Assembly: GCF_002160985.1 (NCBI RefSeq) | Contig: NZ_NFLQ01000003.1 | Coordinates: 186,001-250,000, forward strand | DNA from: Lachnoclostridium sp. An118 | Lineage (GTDB): Bacteria; Bacillota; Clostridia; Lachnospirales; Lachnospiraceae | Direction: 5' to 3' | Length of the DNA: 64,000 bases | Shown here: positions 15,718-24,671 of the stretch, piece after piece | Position numbering within the stretch: the first letter of the stretch is position 1 | Layout of the letters: each line of letters begins with the position of its first letter | Program-made: the position numbers and the translations under genes | The notes under the pieces: model-generated | Database searches by the model: none | What the model saw: the letters and a program-made list of their open reading frames with translations, nothing else | What the model was told of the DNA's origin: nothing

Positions 15718-17226
15718 ATGAAAAAAATAAGCTATCAGACATTGAAGGACAACGGATACAAGGGGTATCTCCTCAGAACAGCACCGGAAAGAGTGATCCA
15801 GTTCGGAACAGGAGGCTTTCTGAGAGCATTTGCAGAGGACTTTATTGACCGGATGAACGAGAAGGCTGATTTCCACTCCAAGGTGGTACTGGTGCAGCCC
15901 ATCCCCCACCACTCCTCCCCCAACCTTCAGGATTTCATCAATGAGCAGGAAGGACTTTACACCTTATATCTGAGAGGGACAGAAAACGGGCAGGCAGTGG
16001 AGGAAAAAAGAGTCATCTCCTGTGTGAGCCGCTGTCTCAACGCCTACAGTGAATACGAAAAAGTTCTGGAATGTGCCGGGAATCCCGAGCTTCTCTTTGT
16101 CATCAGCAACACCACAGAAGCAGGAATTGTCTATGACCCCGACTGCCGTTTTGAGGACAGCCCCGCAGCAAGCTTTCCCGCAAAGCTGACGCAGCTTCTC
16201 TACCACCGTTTTCAGATTTTCAAAAATATACCCGGCAAAGGGCTGATCATCCTCCCCTGCGAACTCATAGAGGACAACGGCAGGGAACTGGAAAGCTGTG
16301 TCCTCAGACACGCCCGGGACTGGAATCTGGGAGAAGCTTTTACAAGGTGGATCCTGGAAGAGAATCTGTTCTGCTCCACTCTGGTAGACCGGATCGTAAC
16401 CGGTTATCCCCGGTCAGAAGCAGAACGTCTGAACTCAGAAAACAGCTTTGAGGATCAGGCAATGGATGCGGGAGAGCTCTTTGGATCATGGGTCATCGAG
16501 GCCCCTGATTCTCTAAAGGAAGAATTCCCCTGCGAGGAGGCTGGTCTCCCCATTCTTATCACAGACGACTGCAGACCCTACCGGGAGAGGAAGGTGCGCA
16601 TACTGAACGGTGCGCACACTGCCATGGCTCTGGGGGCTTATCTGTCAGGCCGGGATATTGTGCGGGACTGTATGGAAGACCCGGTGATCCGCACCTTCAT
16701 GAATGCTGTCGTCTTCCGGGAGATCATTCCCACCCTGACACTGCCCGAGGAGGAGCTGAAAAATTTCGCCGTCTCTGTCACAGATCGGTTTAGCAATCCT
16801 TATATAGACCACTCCCTGCTCTCCATCTCCCTGAACTCCACCTCGAAGTGGAAAGCACGGATCCTTCCCTCTCTGACCAGGTACATGGAAAAATTTGAGG
16901 GCCGCATCCCTCCCTGTCTTTGCGCCTCCCTGTCCCTCCTGCTCTCCTTTTATCACGGCCGGGAGCTGACCGATCAGGGCCTCTCCTCCTCCAGGGAAAC
17001 CGGGGATACCTACCTGATCCATGACGACCGGACTATCCTGCAGTTTTATGAAGCACACAGGGATGACGCTCCGGCAGCATACATACATGCCGCCCTATCC
17101 AGCTCCGCCTTCTGGGGGCTGGACCTGACAAAGCTTCCGGGACTGGAGGGGCAGGTGCTCCGGGACTATCTCCTCATCCAGAGAGATGGCTGTCACGAGC
17201 TGATGCGAAGAGCCGCCGGGCTCTGA
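15718..17226 (+). CDS. uxaB: Tagaturonate reductase (mannitol dehydrogenase family)
   Basis: A 502-residue NAD-dependent long-chain polyol dehydrogenase. The N-terminus has VIQFGTGGFLRAFAEDF (Rossmann, about 23-40), with VISNTTEAGI further on, and the catalytic domain has RKVRILNGAHTAMAL (about 288-302). It is of full family length. UxaB reduces tagaturonate to altronate, the substrate of UxaA, so the two adjacent genes form consecutive steps of galacturonate breakdown. ATG at 15718 follows GGGAGG, 27 bases after uxaA, indicating one operon under the cre-controlled promoter. Fructuronate reductase is the other possible activity in this family. Confidence 0.88.
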   Translation: MKKISYQTLKDNGYKGYLLRTAPERVIQFGTGGFLRAFAEDFIDRMNEKADFHSKVVLVQPIPHHSSPNLQDFINEQEGLYTLYLRGTENGQAVEEKRVISCVSRCLNAYSEYEKVLECAGNPELLFVISNTTEAGIVYDPDCRFEDSPAASFPAKLTQLLYHRFQIFKNIPGKGLIILPCELIEDNGRELESCVLRHARDWNLGEAFTRWILEENLFCSTLVDRIVTGYPRSEAERLNSENSFEDQAMDAGELFGSWVIEAPDSLKEEFPCEEAGLPILITDDCRPYRERKVRILNGAHTAMALGAYLSGRDIVRDCMEDPVIRTFMNAVVFREIIPTLTLPEEELKNFAVSVTDRFSNPYIDHSLLSISLNSTSKWKARILPSLTRYMEKFEGRIPPCLCASLSLLLSFYHGRELTDQGLSSSRETGDTYLIHDDRTILQFYEAHRDDAPAAYIHAALSSSAFWGLDLTKLPGLEGQVLRDYLLIQRDGCHELMRRAAGL

Positions 17227-17231
17227 TATGA

Positions 17232-17272
17232 AAGAGGAGGAGCTGCGGACTCATGCCGGAGCTCCTCCTCTT
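17232..17272 (+). terminator. Bidirectional hairpin after uxaB
   Basis: A perfect 13-base stem, AAGAGGAGGAGCT (17232-17244) with AGCTCCTCCTCTT (17260-17272). It lies between the convergent uxaB and DUF5714 genes. The T-run is short, so termination strength is uncertain. Confidence 0.65.
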
Positions 17273-17284
17273 CTCTGCAAATAT

Positions 17285-18001
17285 TTATCCCTGATAGTAG
17301 GGGCATTTCCCCCTCAGGCACTGCCGGTTTTCCCCGGAGAAGGTACAGACGATCCTCTCCGGCAGCTCCATCCCCACTCCCAGCTCCTCCCCCGCCATGC
17401 GGACCGCCTCCCGCACGGCTGTGAAGGTATCTCTCTTGCAGCACCTGGGCCCTCCGATCTCTCCGATGGCCTCCAGCGCCCTGGCTGTCATCCGGTTGGA
17501 AAGTCCCCAGGATTTCCCCGCAAGGGGTGTGGCCCCTGTGACAATGCTCATGAAGATGCCCGTGCTCACCCCGGCGCCGCAGCAGCCCCAAAAGCCGCAG
17601 ACACCGCCCGGGATCTGGCTGCCTCTCTCCTCCATCTGTCCAAGGGCCTCCTCCAGACAGATCTGTCCCCCGCAGTTGTGGTAAGCTGCAAGGAGGGCCG
17701 CTCCCGCCATCACATGGTGCTCCGGGCCGTGCATATAGATAAACGGGTCCTCCATAACAGCCTGCATGATGGCGATAGGGTCCCTAAGGGAGGTCTCCAT
17801 GCAGATCCGGCGGATCGTCTCCAGCCCTTTCTTCTCATGGCAGGTGTCACAGACATAGTGGCCCGCCTGGCAGGCGGCGTGGCTCTTCTCCTTCCTTCCG
17901 CAAAGGGCACAGGTCATCTCCACTGCCTCTTTATGATACACCAGCTCCTGCCCGCAGAGCAGGCAGCCTCCTCTTCCTGTTTTTCTGTTCTCTTTCTCCA
18001 C
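17285..18001 (-). CDS. DUF5714 domain protein, cysteine-rich
   Basis: A 238-residue protein with an N-terminal zinc-ribbon-like part (about 13-60, with CLLCG, CALCG, CDTCH) and a conserved body with MHGPEHHVMAGAALLAAYHN, GVCGFWGCCGAGVSTG, PRCCKRDTF and ending CLRGKCPYY. This is the DUF5714 family, found in Clostridia and methanogens, often with SAM or metal chemistry; its function is not established. About 17 Cys residues suggest metal or Fe-S binding. It is 5 bases downstream of nagA and probably co-transcribed with it. Confidence 0.8.
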   Translation of the reverse strand: MEKENRKTGRGGCLLCGQELVYHKEAVEMTCALCGRKEKSHAACQAGHYVCDTCHEKKGLETIRRICMETSLRDPIAIMQAVMEDPFIYMHGPEHHVMAGAALLAAYHNCGGQICLEEALGQMEERGSQIPGGVCGFWGCCGAGVSTGIFMSIVTGATPLAGKSWGLSNRMTARALEAIGEIGGPRCCKRDTFTAVREAVRMAGEELGVGMELPERIVCTFSGENRQCLRGKCPYYQG

Positions 18002-18006
18002 GGTCC

Positions 18007-19167
18007 CTATCTGCCTTTCCCGGTCAGCATTTTTCCATCCTTGATGACCGCCTTCAGGTTGAGTTCCTGATCCAGGAGCACCAGATCCGCCTTCTTCCCC
18101 GAAGTGATGGACCCCCGGCTCTCATACACGCCAAGACTCTTTGCCGGGTTCATGGTGGCACAGGCCACAGCCGTCTCAAGGGGAATGCCCATCTCCTTCA
18201 CCGCCGTGCGCACACAGTCCATCAGATTCGTGACAGAGCCTGCCAGAGCCCCGTCAGACACAAGGGTGGCGTGATTGCCCACTACATCTACGTCCAGTCC
18301 GCCCAGCGTATACCTGCCATCCGGCATACCCGTGGCCCGCATGCTGTCACTGATGAAAATGATCCTGTCCTCTCCCAGCATCTTAAAGGTTGTCCGCACA
18401 GCAGCCGGATGGATGTGGACGCCGTCACAGATCAGCTCCGCCATCACATGGGGGCTGTCCGCCACCGCCCCCACCACGCCGGGAGCCCGGTGGGTAAAGG
18501 CGGGCATGGCGTTGTACAGATGCACCGCATGGCAGGCACCCCTGTCATAGGCAGCCTTTGCCGAATCATAGTCCGCATTGGTGTGGGCCAGCGATACATG
18601 GACCTCATCCTTCACCGCCTCCACAAATTCCAGCGCCCCCTCCCTCTCCGGGGCCACGCCTATATAGTTCACTGTTCCCTCTGCCGCCTTTTGGAAACGG
18701 CGGAAGACATCCACGTCACAGAGGAGGATATTTCTGGCATCCTGGGCCCCCTTCTTGGCTTCACTGATAAAGGGTCCTTCCATGTTCACTCCCAGGAAAT
18801 CCGCTCTCCCCTGGTCTGGCCGGTCCTTCTGCTTCCTGCCGTAGGACGCTCCTGTGGCAAGGATATCCTCCAGCTCCTCCACCGGCAGGGTCATGGTAGC
18901 CGGGTTGATCCCTGTGACACCCACAGATGCCTCATACTCCGCGATCCCCGCGATAGCCTCCTCTGTGCCATCGCAGAAATCATAGCCCATGCATCCGTGG
19001 AAATGGATATCAATGAGCCCGGGAATGGCATAGCATCCCTCGCCGTCCAGGGTCTCCTCCGGCTCCCCGGCTGCCCCGCTGTCTGCAAAAAGCCCGTTTT
19101 CGATCCAGATCTCCCCCTCTTCAAAGCGCTTGTCTTCTTTGTATATTCTTACATTTCTGATATGCAT
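18007..19167 (-). CDS. nagA: N-acetylglucosamine-6-phosphate deacetylase
   Basis: A 386-residue amidohydrolase. It has the metal HxH at residues 55-57 (GLIDIHFHGCMGYDF), the catalytic-site NMEGPFIS, the SLAHTNADYD and HLYNAMPAF His motifs, and the ISDSMRATGMPDG Asp motif. It removes acetate from GlcNAc-6-P in amino-sugar use and wall recycling, in the cytoplasm. Full length. No nagB is adjacent. It is transcribed from a good promoter at 19215-19243 together with the DUF5714 gene. Confidence 0.95.
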   Translation of the reverse strand: MHIRNVRIYKEDKRFEEGEIWIENGLFADSGAAGEPEETLDGEGCYAIPGLIDIHFHGCMGYDFCDGTEEAIAGIAEYEASVGVTGINPATMTLPVEELEDILATGASYGRKQKDRPDQGRADFLGVNMEGPFISEAKKGAQDARNILLCDVDVFRRFQKAAEGTVNYIGVAPEREGALEFVEAVKDEVHVSLAHTNADYDSAKAAYDRGACHAVHLYNAMPAFTHRAPGVVGAVADSPHVMAELICDGVHIHPAAVRTTFKMLGEDRIIFISDSMRATGMPDGRYTLGGLDVDVVGNHATLVSDGALAGSVTNLMDCVRTAVKEMGIPLETAVACATMNPAKSLGVYESRGSITSGKKADLVLLDQELNLKAVIKDGKMLTGKGR

Positions 19168-19214
19168 ATCCTATTCTCCTTCCGCCGCCTGCCTGGGCAG
19201 CCTTTGCTAAAAAC

Positions 19215-19243
19215 ATTATAGTATACTCTTCCCTCAAGAACAA
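19215..19243 (-). promoter_or_regulatory. Promoter of nagA
   Basis: On the reverse strand: TTGTTC (19238-19243), a 17-base spacer and TATAAT (19215-19220). It lies about 50 bases before the nagA start. Confidence 0.75.
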
Positions 19244-19245
19244 CA

Positions 19246-19270
19246 CGGAGACCGAAAATTTCGGTCTCCG
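19246..19270 (-). terminator. Hairpin after the small membrane protein gene
   Basis: A perfect inverted repeat, CGGAGACCGA (19246-19255) with TCGGTCTCCG (19261-19270), lying just after the stop of the reverse-strand gene at 19295. It slightly abuts the nagA -35. Confidence 0.65.
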
Positions 19271-19294
19271 CTCCACATTTGAAACACTGGTCTT

Positions 19295-19624
19295 TCAGAA
19301 TACGAATTTCAGGATCATCACTGCTGTAGCAGCGGTGAGGAGCAGGCAGGCTGCCATCCTCTGTCCTTTGCTTTTTGCTTTCAGATACAGGACAAGCGAT
19401 GCAATGCACAGAGCTCCGAGTCCCATCGTCACCACCCGCTGCCCGGTCCAGTTCATCGGCATGGACACGGCCTGGAGAGCCGCAAGGGCAATCCCCCATA
19501 CAGACATACTGTAAAAGATCACCTTTTTTGCCTTTTCACTCTTTACCAGATAGAGAGCAAGAAAGCCTGCAATACTGATCACACAGATCACCAGATAAAA
19601 ACTCACTAAAAATCCTAATGCCAT
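19295..19624 (-). CDS. Small four-helix membrane protein of unknown function
   Basis: A 109-residue, very hydrophobic protein with four predicted membrane segments (about 4-26, 36-53, 63-80 and 88-108) separated by short basic loops (KSEKAKK, KAKSKGQR). I recognise no family. It is alone between nagA and the two-component system, with its own following hairpin. ATG at 19624 follows AGGAGGAAT. Confidence 0.6.
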   Translation of the reverse strand: MALGFLVSFYLVICVISIAGFLALYLVKSEKAKKVIFYSMSVWGIALAALQAVSMPMNWTGQRVVTMGLGALCIASLVLYLKAKSKGQRMAACLLLTAATAVMILKFVF

Positions 19625-19742
19625 TTTTTATTCCTCCTGATACTACTTTATTTTTTCTCTCAGAACGGGAGGTCATCTCCCTTTCTGTCACATAGAATAC
19701 CAGGACATTCTAAAGAAACCCGGCATGTGTTTCTGAAGAATC

Positions 19743-20795
19743 CTAAAGACAGGGTGGAATGTGAAGAGTGATCCGAATCTCATAGACACCCCCGCCGCAG
19801 CGGATTTCCGCTCCGCCCCCATATGCCTCTGCCGTCACCTGTATATTTTTCAGCCCGATCAGGCTGCTCTGTGTCCCGGGCTCAGGCTCCCTGCGCACAC
19901 GGTTTTTCTGGAAAATGACCAGCGTGTTCCCGCTGCTCTCCACAGTCAGCTCCACCGCCCCTGACGGGTCCGCATATTTCTCCACGTTGGATACCAGGTT
20001 GTCCATCATCCGCTGAAGGGCCGTTATATCTGCCTGCCCGGAGAAGGAGGCGCACCCGGAAATGTCCGTTCTGCAGGAAAAGCGCTCCTCAAGCAGCTCC
20101 TCCCACTGTCCCGCGAACTGTTCCACGAGGAAACGGATGTCCTCCACCTTCTCCCAGGTCCCGGTCTTCCCTTCCAGGAGCTGGTCCATCAGCTCTTTCA
20201 CCTGGATCGTTCTGGTCCGGACCAGCTCCATATAGCCCTGCATCTCCTCCTCCGTGACAGTCCCTCTTTTCTCCAGCAGCTCTGTGTAGGACAGCATGGA
20301 TGTGAGAGGGGTCCGGATATCATGGGACAGGGAGCGGATAAAGGCCTCCCTTGCCTCCTTCATCTCCTGCTCCCTTCTCCTCAGCTCCCTCTGGGCAGCC
20401 GCCAGGTAGTTGATGCTCTCCGCCAGCCGGGTCAGCTCGTCCTCCCCCTCCAGGGGTATCTGTCCCTCCTCCTGTCTCTGCATTTTCTCCACGCCCTTCA
20501 TGATCTGTATCAGGTAAGACAGCCTCTGCCCCAGAAGGAGGAGGAACAGGACCACAAAGACCGTCCCCGCCGCTCCGATACAAAGGCCTCTGAGCCATAC
20601 CTCCAGAGCGCCGTACATGGCCTCCTCCAGATGGATCTGCCTCCGGTCCAGATAAATGTGCGCAAGAGACTCCGAGGTAGTGTATAAAAAGAGAAACGCA
20701 AAGGCCGAGACGATCGCTGCCAGCACCAGATACTCAAAAATTTCCCCGGACAGCCTTCTCGCCCTCTCAGATTTTTGCTTTCTTCTATTCCACAT
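19743..20795 (-). CDS. Sensor histidine kinase
   Basis: A 350-residue membrane kinase with two membrane helices (about 21-40 and 70-90) flanking a very short external loop, a HAMP-like segment and coiled linker, HisKA with phospho-His158 (SLSHDIRTPLTSMLS), then a divergent HATPase domain (N-box DNLVSNVEKYA, final SLIGLKNIQVTAEAYGGG). The small sensor loop points to sensing within the membrane. ATG at 20795 has AAAGGGG upstream and overlaps the response-regulator stop by 11 bases. Together they form a two-component operon; its target is unknown. Confidence 0.9.
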   Translation of the reverse strand: MWNRRKQKSERARRLSGEIFEYLVLAAIVSAFAFLFLYTTSESLAHIYLDRRQIHLEEAMYGALEVWLRGLCIGAAGTVFVVLFLLLLGQRLSYLIQIMKGVEKMQRQEEGQIPLEGEDELTRLAESINYLAAAQRELRRREQEMKEAREAFIRSLSHDIRTPLTSMLSYTELLEKRGTVTEEEMQGYMELVRTRTIQVKELMDQLLEGKTGTWEKVEDIRFLVEQFAGQWEELLEERFSCRTDISGCASFSGQADITALQRMMDNLVSNVEKYADPSGAVELTVESSGNTLVIFQKNRVRREPEPGTQSSLIGLKNIQVTAEAYGGGAEIRCGGGVYEIRITLHIPPCL

Positions 20796-21489
20796 AGTAC
20801 CCCTTTCCCCATGCAGTCTTGATATACCTGGGATTTCTGGAGTCATCCCCCAGCTTTTTCCGTATGTTTTTGATATGCACCATGATGGTGGTGTCTCCCA
20901 CAGCCTCGTCCTCCCATATGCTCTGGTAAATATTGTCCAGCGAGTAAATTTTCTTTCTGTGCCGGATGAGCAGCTCCAGTATCCTGTACTCCGTGTAGGT
21001 CAGGACAATGAGCTCTCCCCCCTTCCACACAGACTGCCGGTCCGTGTCCAGCCTCAGGTCCTTGTAGGCCAGCTCGTCCCCCTCCTCTCTGCCGGAAGTC
21101 CGGCACTGCATCCTGGCATATTCCCTGCTCCTCCGCAGGAGAGCTTTCACCCGCAGAAGGAGCTCTCCGTTGGAGAAGGGCTTCACAAGATAATCGTCCG
21201 CCCCTGCCTCAAATCCCATTTTCTTATCCGCCTCTCCGGAGTAGGCAGTGAGAAACATGATGGGGGCGTAGCAGGTCTTCCGGATCTCCATCCCAGCTGC
21301 AAACCCGGACATTCCCGGCATGTTCACATCCAGGATATACAGGTCGATATCCTCGGAGGCAAGCTGTACCGCCTCCTGCCCGTCCCTGGCCATCACTGCC
21401 TCATAGCCCTCTTCACCCAGCACCATCCCCAGGATCTGTCGTATCTCCTTTTCATCGTCCGCCACAAGTATTTTAGCCTTTCCGTCCAT
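20785..21489 (-). CDS. OmpR-family response regulator
   Basis: About 234 residues. The receiver domain (1-120) has the acidic pair at D11/D12, phospho-acceptor Asp54 (YILDVNMPG) and Lys in DDYLVKPF. The winged-helix DNA-binding domain (about 135-232) contains LTYTEYRILELLIRH and DTTIMVHIKNIRKKLG. I chose ATG at 21489 because GGGAGG lies 5 bases upstream; an upstream ATG at 21507 lacks such a site. It acts with the adjacent kinase. It is divergent from the cysteine desulfidase gene, which may be a target, though nothing in the sequence proves that. Confidence 0.92.
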   Translation of the reverse strand: MDGKAKILVADDEKEIRQILGMVLGEEGYEAVMARDGQEAVQLASEDIDLYILDVNMPGMSGFAAGMEIRKTCYAPIMFLTAYSGEADKKMGFEAGADDYLVKPFSNGELLLRVKALLRRSREYARMQCRTSGREEGDELAYKDLRLDTDRQSVWKGGELIVLTYTEYRILELLIRHRKKIYSLDNIYQSIWEDEAVGDTTIMVHIKNIRKKLGDDSRNPRYIKTAWGKGYYVE

Positions 21490-21589
21490 AAAAACCTCCC
21501 TCTCCATGACCTTGCATCTGTCTTACCTAGAATGTATCACAGCCGCCCTGCCTTCTCAATCTTTTTCCAAAAAAATGCCGGCAGACTCG

Positions 21590-21618
21590 TTGTCCCCTCC
21601 CCGCTTTTTTGCTATAGT
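21590..21618 (+). promoter_or_regulatory. Promoter of the cysteine desulfidase gene
   Basis: TTGTCC (21590-21595), a 17-base spacer and TATAGT (21613-21618), about 40 bases before the ATG at 21658. Confidence 0.65.
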
Positions 21619-21657
21619 TACGTGTAGGAATATCTATTTTGTACAAAGGGGAAAAGT

Positions 21658-22941
21658 ATGGATCAGAAAATCTATGACAGTTATGTGGAAATACTAAAGA
21701 GAGAGCTTGTGCCGGCTCTGGGCTGCACAGAGCCCATTGCGCTGGCCTATGCCTCAGCAAAATCCGTGGAGCTGCTGGAAGCTTTCCCGGAGCGCATGGA
21801 GGCCCTGTGCAGCGGGAATATCATCAAAAATGTGAAGGGCGTCAAAGTCCCCTGCTCCGGCGGTCTCAAGGGCGTGGAGGCTGCCGTCATCCTGGGGGCT
21901 GTCGGGGGAGACGCCTCCCGGGAGCTGGAGGTTCTGGAGAGCGTGCGGGAGGAGGACCGGGCACGCACAAATGCGCTGCTGAAGGAGCACTTCTGCACCT
22001 GCCTCCTCAAAGAGGGAGTGCCCAACCTCTTCATTGAGATCCGCGCCTACAGGGGAGCGGACAGCTCCGTAGTGAGGATTGAGCAGAAGCACACCAGCAT
22101 CACCTATATGGCACGCAACGGCCGCACTCTGTTTGAGAAGGAGACTTCCCGCCAGGAGCACCAGGCGGACAAATCCCTCCTCAGTCTGCAGGACATCGTC
22201 ACCTTCGCAAGGGAGGTGGACCTGGCCGATGTAAGAGAGTACCTGGAACGCCAGATCCAGTACAACATGGCCATCTCCGAGGAGGGACTGCAGCATGAGT
22301 GGGGCGCCGGCGTAGGGCAGATGGTGCTGGAGGAATTCGGGCACGACACGCGCTGGAAGGCCATCGCCAGAGCTGCCGCAGGGTCAGACGCCCGCATGAG
22401 CGGCTGCTCCCTGCCGGTCATCATCATCTCCGGCTCCGGCAATCAGGGCATGACCTGCTCCCTGCCGGTCATCGAGTACGCCCGCTCCACAGGGAAATCC
22501 CAGGAGGAGCTCCTGCGGGCCCTGTGTGTCTCCAACCTCACCGCCCAGGACCAGAAGCGCTACATCGGCCCTCTCTCCGCTTACTGCGGGGCTGTCTGCG
22601 CTGCCGCCGGGGCCGGCGCCGGCATCACCTTCCTGTGCGGCGGCACAGCCGGGCAGATCGAGAACACAGTGGTGAACACCATTGTCAACGCCGGGGGCAT
22701 TACCTGTGACGGCGCCAAGCCAAGCTGCGCCGCCAAGATATTCTCCTCCCTCCAGGCCGCCTTCCTCGGCCACAGCCTGGCCATGCGTGGCTTTCGCTTC
22801 GAGGCCGGCGAGGGCCTTGCCATGGACACCGCCGAAGATACCGTGAAGGCCATCGGCTACATGGGCCGGGAGGGCATGCGTCAGACCGACATCGAAATCC
22901 TCAATCTGATGCTCGGGAAGACAGATATATCCTCCTTGTAG
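21658..22941 (+). CDS. cyuA: L-cysteine desulfidase family protein
   Basis: A 427-residue protein of the serine dehydratase alpha-like / UPF0597 family. It has LGCTEPIALAYASAKS near the N-terminus, SGCSLPVIIISGSGNQGM in the middle and conserved Cys residues in YCGAVCAA, FLCGG, ITCDG and PSCAAKIFSS that would hold a 4Fe-4S cluster. CyuA-type enzymes break L-cysteine into sulfide, ammonia and pyruvate under anaerobic conditions. The start has AAAGGGG upstream. Its last 41 bases overlap the 3' end of the convergent ABC-F gene. The exact substrate is inferred from the family. Confidence 0.88.
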   Translation: MDQKIYDSYVEILKRELVPALGCTEPIALAYASAKSVELLEAFPERMEALCSGNIIKNVKGVKVPCSGGLKGVEAAVILGAVGGDASRELEVLESVREEDRARTNALLKEHFCTCLLKEGVPNLFIEIRAYRGADSSVVRIEQKHTSITYMARNGRTLFEKETSRQEHQADKSLLSLQDIVTFAREVDLADVREYLERQIQYNMAISEEGLQHEWGAGVGQMVLEEFGHDTRWKAIARAAAGSDARMSGCSLPVIIISGSGNQGMTCSLPVIEYARSTGKSQEELLRALCVSNLTAQDQKRYIGPLSAYCGAVCAAAGAGAGITFLCGGTAGQIENTVVNTIVNAGGITCDGAKPSCAAKIFSSLQAAFLGHSLAMRGFRFEAGEGLAMDTAEDTVKAIGYMGREGMRQTDIEILNLMLGKTDISSL

Positions 22942-24412
22942 ACACACTCTCGGCAAAAGCCCTGTCATGCTCCACCAGGAGCATGGTGGGGCTATATTTT
23001 TGTATCAGCCCGGCAATCTGTCCTCTGGAAAAAATATCAATATAATTCATGGGCTCATCCCAGATGTACAGATGTGCCTGCTGGCTCAGGCTGGCCGCCA
23101 GTAGCACTTTTTTCTTCTGCCCCAGGCTGTAGTCCTCCATCGGCTTTTCAAACTGCGTTCTGGAAAAGTCCATCTTCCGCAGCAGGGCCATAAAGAGCGT
23201 CAGGTCCATCCCCCGCTCCCTGGCAAGGTCACGCAGATTTCCCGACAGTCCTCCCGGATCCTGGGGCACGTAGGACAGGACAAGGCCCGGCGCCAGGTCG
23301 ATACGCCCTCCGGCAAGGCAGGTATCCTCCCCCGAGACAGCTCCCAGTATGGCCCGGAGCACCGTGGATTTCCCGGAGCCGTTCCCCCCGGCAAGGAGCA
23401 CACGCTCCCCCTGGTCTATGTGCATGCTCCATTTTTCAAGCACAGTCCGCTCTCCGTAGGAGAGCGCCACATCCTCCATCTGCACCAGCCGCCTTTTGTG
23501 GTGGATAAGAGGGCATATCTTCAGCTCCTCCGCCGTCTCCACATTTTTCAAAAGCCTTCTCTTTTCCTCCGCTGCTGACTGCATCCGGCTCTCTATATTT
23601 TTGGAGCGCTTCATCATCTTGGCCGCCCTGTGGCCCACAAACCCCCTGTCCGGCTTCAGTCCCCCGGCCCCTGCGCCCTTCTTTGTCTTTTCCACAGCCG
23701 CCGACCAGCGCTCCGTGCGGGCGGCCGCCGCCTCCAGGCGACGGATATCCTTTTTCAGCCTCTCATTTTCCCCCTGCTCAAAGGCATCCTTCTTCGCCTT
23801 CTCCGCCTCCCAGGTGGTGAAATCTCCCCGGACCACTTCCATATCCCTCCGGTTGATGGCCAGGATGTGGTCCACACACCCGTCCAGGAAATACCGGTCA
23901 TGGGACACGAGGATAAATCCCTTCTTTCCCCGCAGATATCTCATCAGGCTCTCCCTGGCCTCCATGTCCAGATGGTTGGTGGGCTCGTCGATGAGAAGGA
24001 ACGCATTTTCCCTGGCAAACAGAGCCGCCAGCATGACTCTCGTCTGCTCGCCTCCGCTTAAGGTGTCAAAGGGCCGGTACAGGATTTCCGGGTCCATGTC
24101 CAGGCAGGTCAGCTCCCTGCACACCTTCCACAGCTCATAAGACGGGGCCGCCTCCCCTATCACCTCTATCACATTGGCCTGCATATGCTGCACGGAGAAT
24201 GGGAAATACTCCATCTCCACACTGGCCCGGATACTGCCCCCATACTCATACTCTCCCGCGAGAAGCTTGAGAAGGGTGGTCTTCCCCCGGCCGTTCCTCC
24301 CTGTGAGCCCCAGCTTCCAGTCTGTGTCTACCACGAAGGACACGTCCTCAAAGACCGGCTCGATCCCTCTGTCGTAGCAGAAGCTCAGATGTTCCACCTG
24401 TATCATTGACAT
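22901..24412 (-). CDS. ABC-F ribosomal protection protein, Lsa type
   Basis: A 503-residue soluble protein with two ABC domains and no membrane domain. First Walker A is GRNGRGKTT (38-46), with signature LSGGEQTR and FLLIDEPTNHLD. The second domain has GGNGSGKST and YSLGQKKKV, with LYIWDEPMNYID. The basic inter-domain linker (about 195-320) is the ribosome-reaching arm. The start SMIQVEHLSFCYD and DTDWKLGLTGRNGRGKTT closely recall Lsa/Vga-group proteins, which displace lincosamides, pleuromutilins and streptogramin A from the ribosome. The ATG at 24412 follows GAGGAGGA at 8 bases. The upstream leader supports an antibiotic-responsive role; resistance itself is inferred. Confidence 0.9.
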   Translation of the reverse strand: MSMIQVEHLSFCYDRGIEPVFEDVSFVVDTDWKLGLTGRNGRGKTTLLKLLAGEYEYGGSIRASVEMEYFPFSVQHMQANVIEVIGEAAPSYELWKVCRELTCLDMDPEILYRPFDTLSGGEQTRVMLAALFARENAFLLIDEPTNHLDMEARESLMRYLRGKKGFILVSHDRYFLDGCVDHILAINRRDMEVVRGDFTTWEAEKAKKDAFEQGENERLKKDIRRLEAAAARTERWSAAVEKTKKGAGAGGLKPDRGFVGHRAAKMMKRSKNIESRMQSAAEEKRRLLKNVETAEELKICPLIHHKRRLVQMEDVALSYGERTVLEKWSMHIDQGERVLLAGGNGSGKSTVLRAILGAVSGEDTCLAGGRIDLAPGLVLSYVPQDPGGLSGNLRDLARERGMDLTLFMALLRKMDFSRTQFEKPMEDYSLGQKKKVLLAASLSQQAHLYIWDEPMNYIDIFSRGQIAGLIQKYSPTMLLVEHDRAFAESVSTRRIYLSSRASD

Positions 24413-24463
24413 AGCGTCATTCCTCCTCTCAGGGCGCACGCAGACAGCTCCTTCCCGGCATAC

Positions 24464-24493
24464 AAAAGGGACACGGGAAAATTCCCGTGTCCC
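24464..24493 (-). terminator. Attenuator-type terminator before the ABC-F gene
   Basis: On the reverse strand a 10-12 base stem (GGGACACGGG arms, 24468-24479 with 24482-24493) is followed by TTTT (24464-24467). It lies between the promoter at 24672-24700 and the ABC-F start at 24412, so readthrough is needed for expression. TCCCGGC upstream (about 24585-24591) is complementary to GCCGGGA just after the hairpin, a possible competing pairing. Confidence 0.8.
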
Positions 24494-24618
24494 AGCAGTA
24501 TTTTTCGGATCATATTTTACATGGATACAAGGATTTTCATTTCTGCATGCGCACAAAATCTCTCCCGCCGCAGGCATTTTGCAGCCGGGACATTTTACGC
24601 CTATATGGATTTCATATA

Positions 24619-24639
24619 TTATCTGCAGAAATTCTTCAT
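24619..24639 (-). CDS. Six-residue leader peptide of the ABC-F gene
   Basis: A reverse-strand ATG at 24637-24639, preceded by AAAGGGGTG, encodes MKNFCR then TAA. It starts about 30 bases after the promoter -10. Short translated leaders ahead of a terminator are typical of antibiotic-inducible ARE ABC-F genes, where drug-stalled ribosomes on the leader prevent termination. A second mini-frame (MKSI) follows shortly after. Translation is inferred from spacing alone. Confidence 0.5.
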   Translation of the reverse strand: MKNFCR

Positions 24640-24671
24640 CCTTTCACCCCTTTGTCTTTTCTTTCCCGTCC

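Noticed and set aside
24413-24577. Longer ABC-F protein starting at 24577
   Set aside because: It would read through the terminator hairpin and lacks a ribosome site, whereas the start at 24412 has a strong one and matches the family N-terminus.
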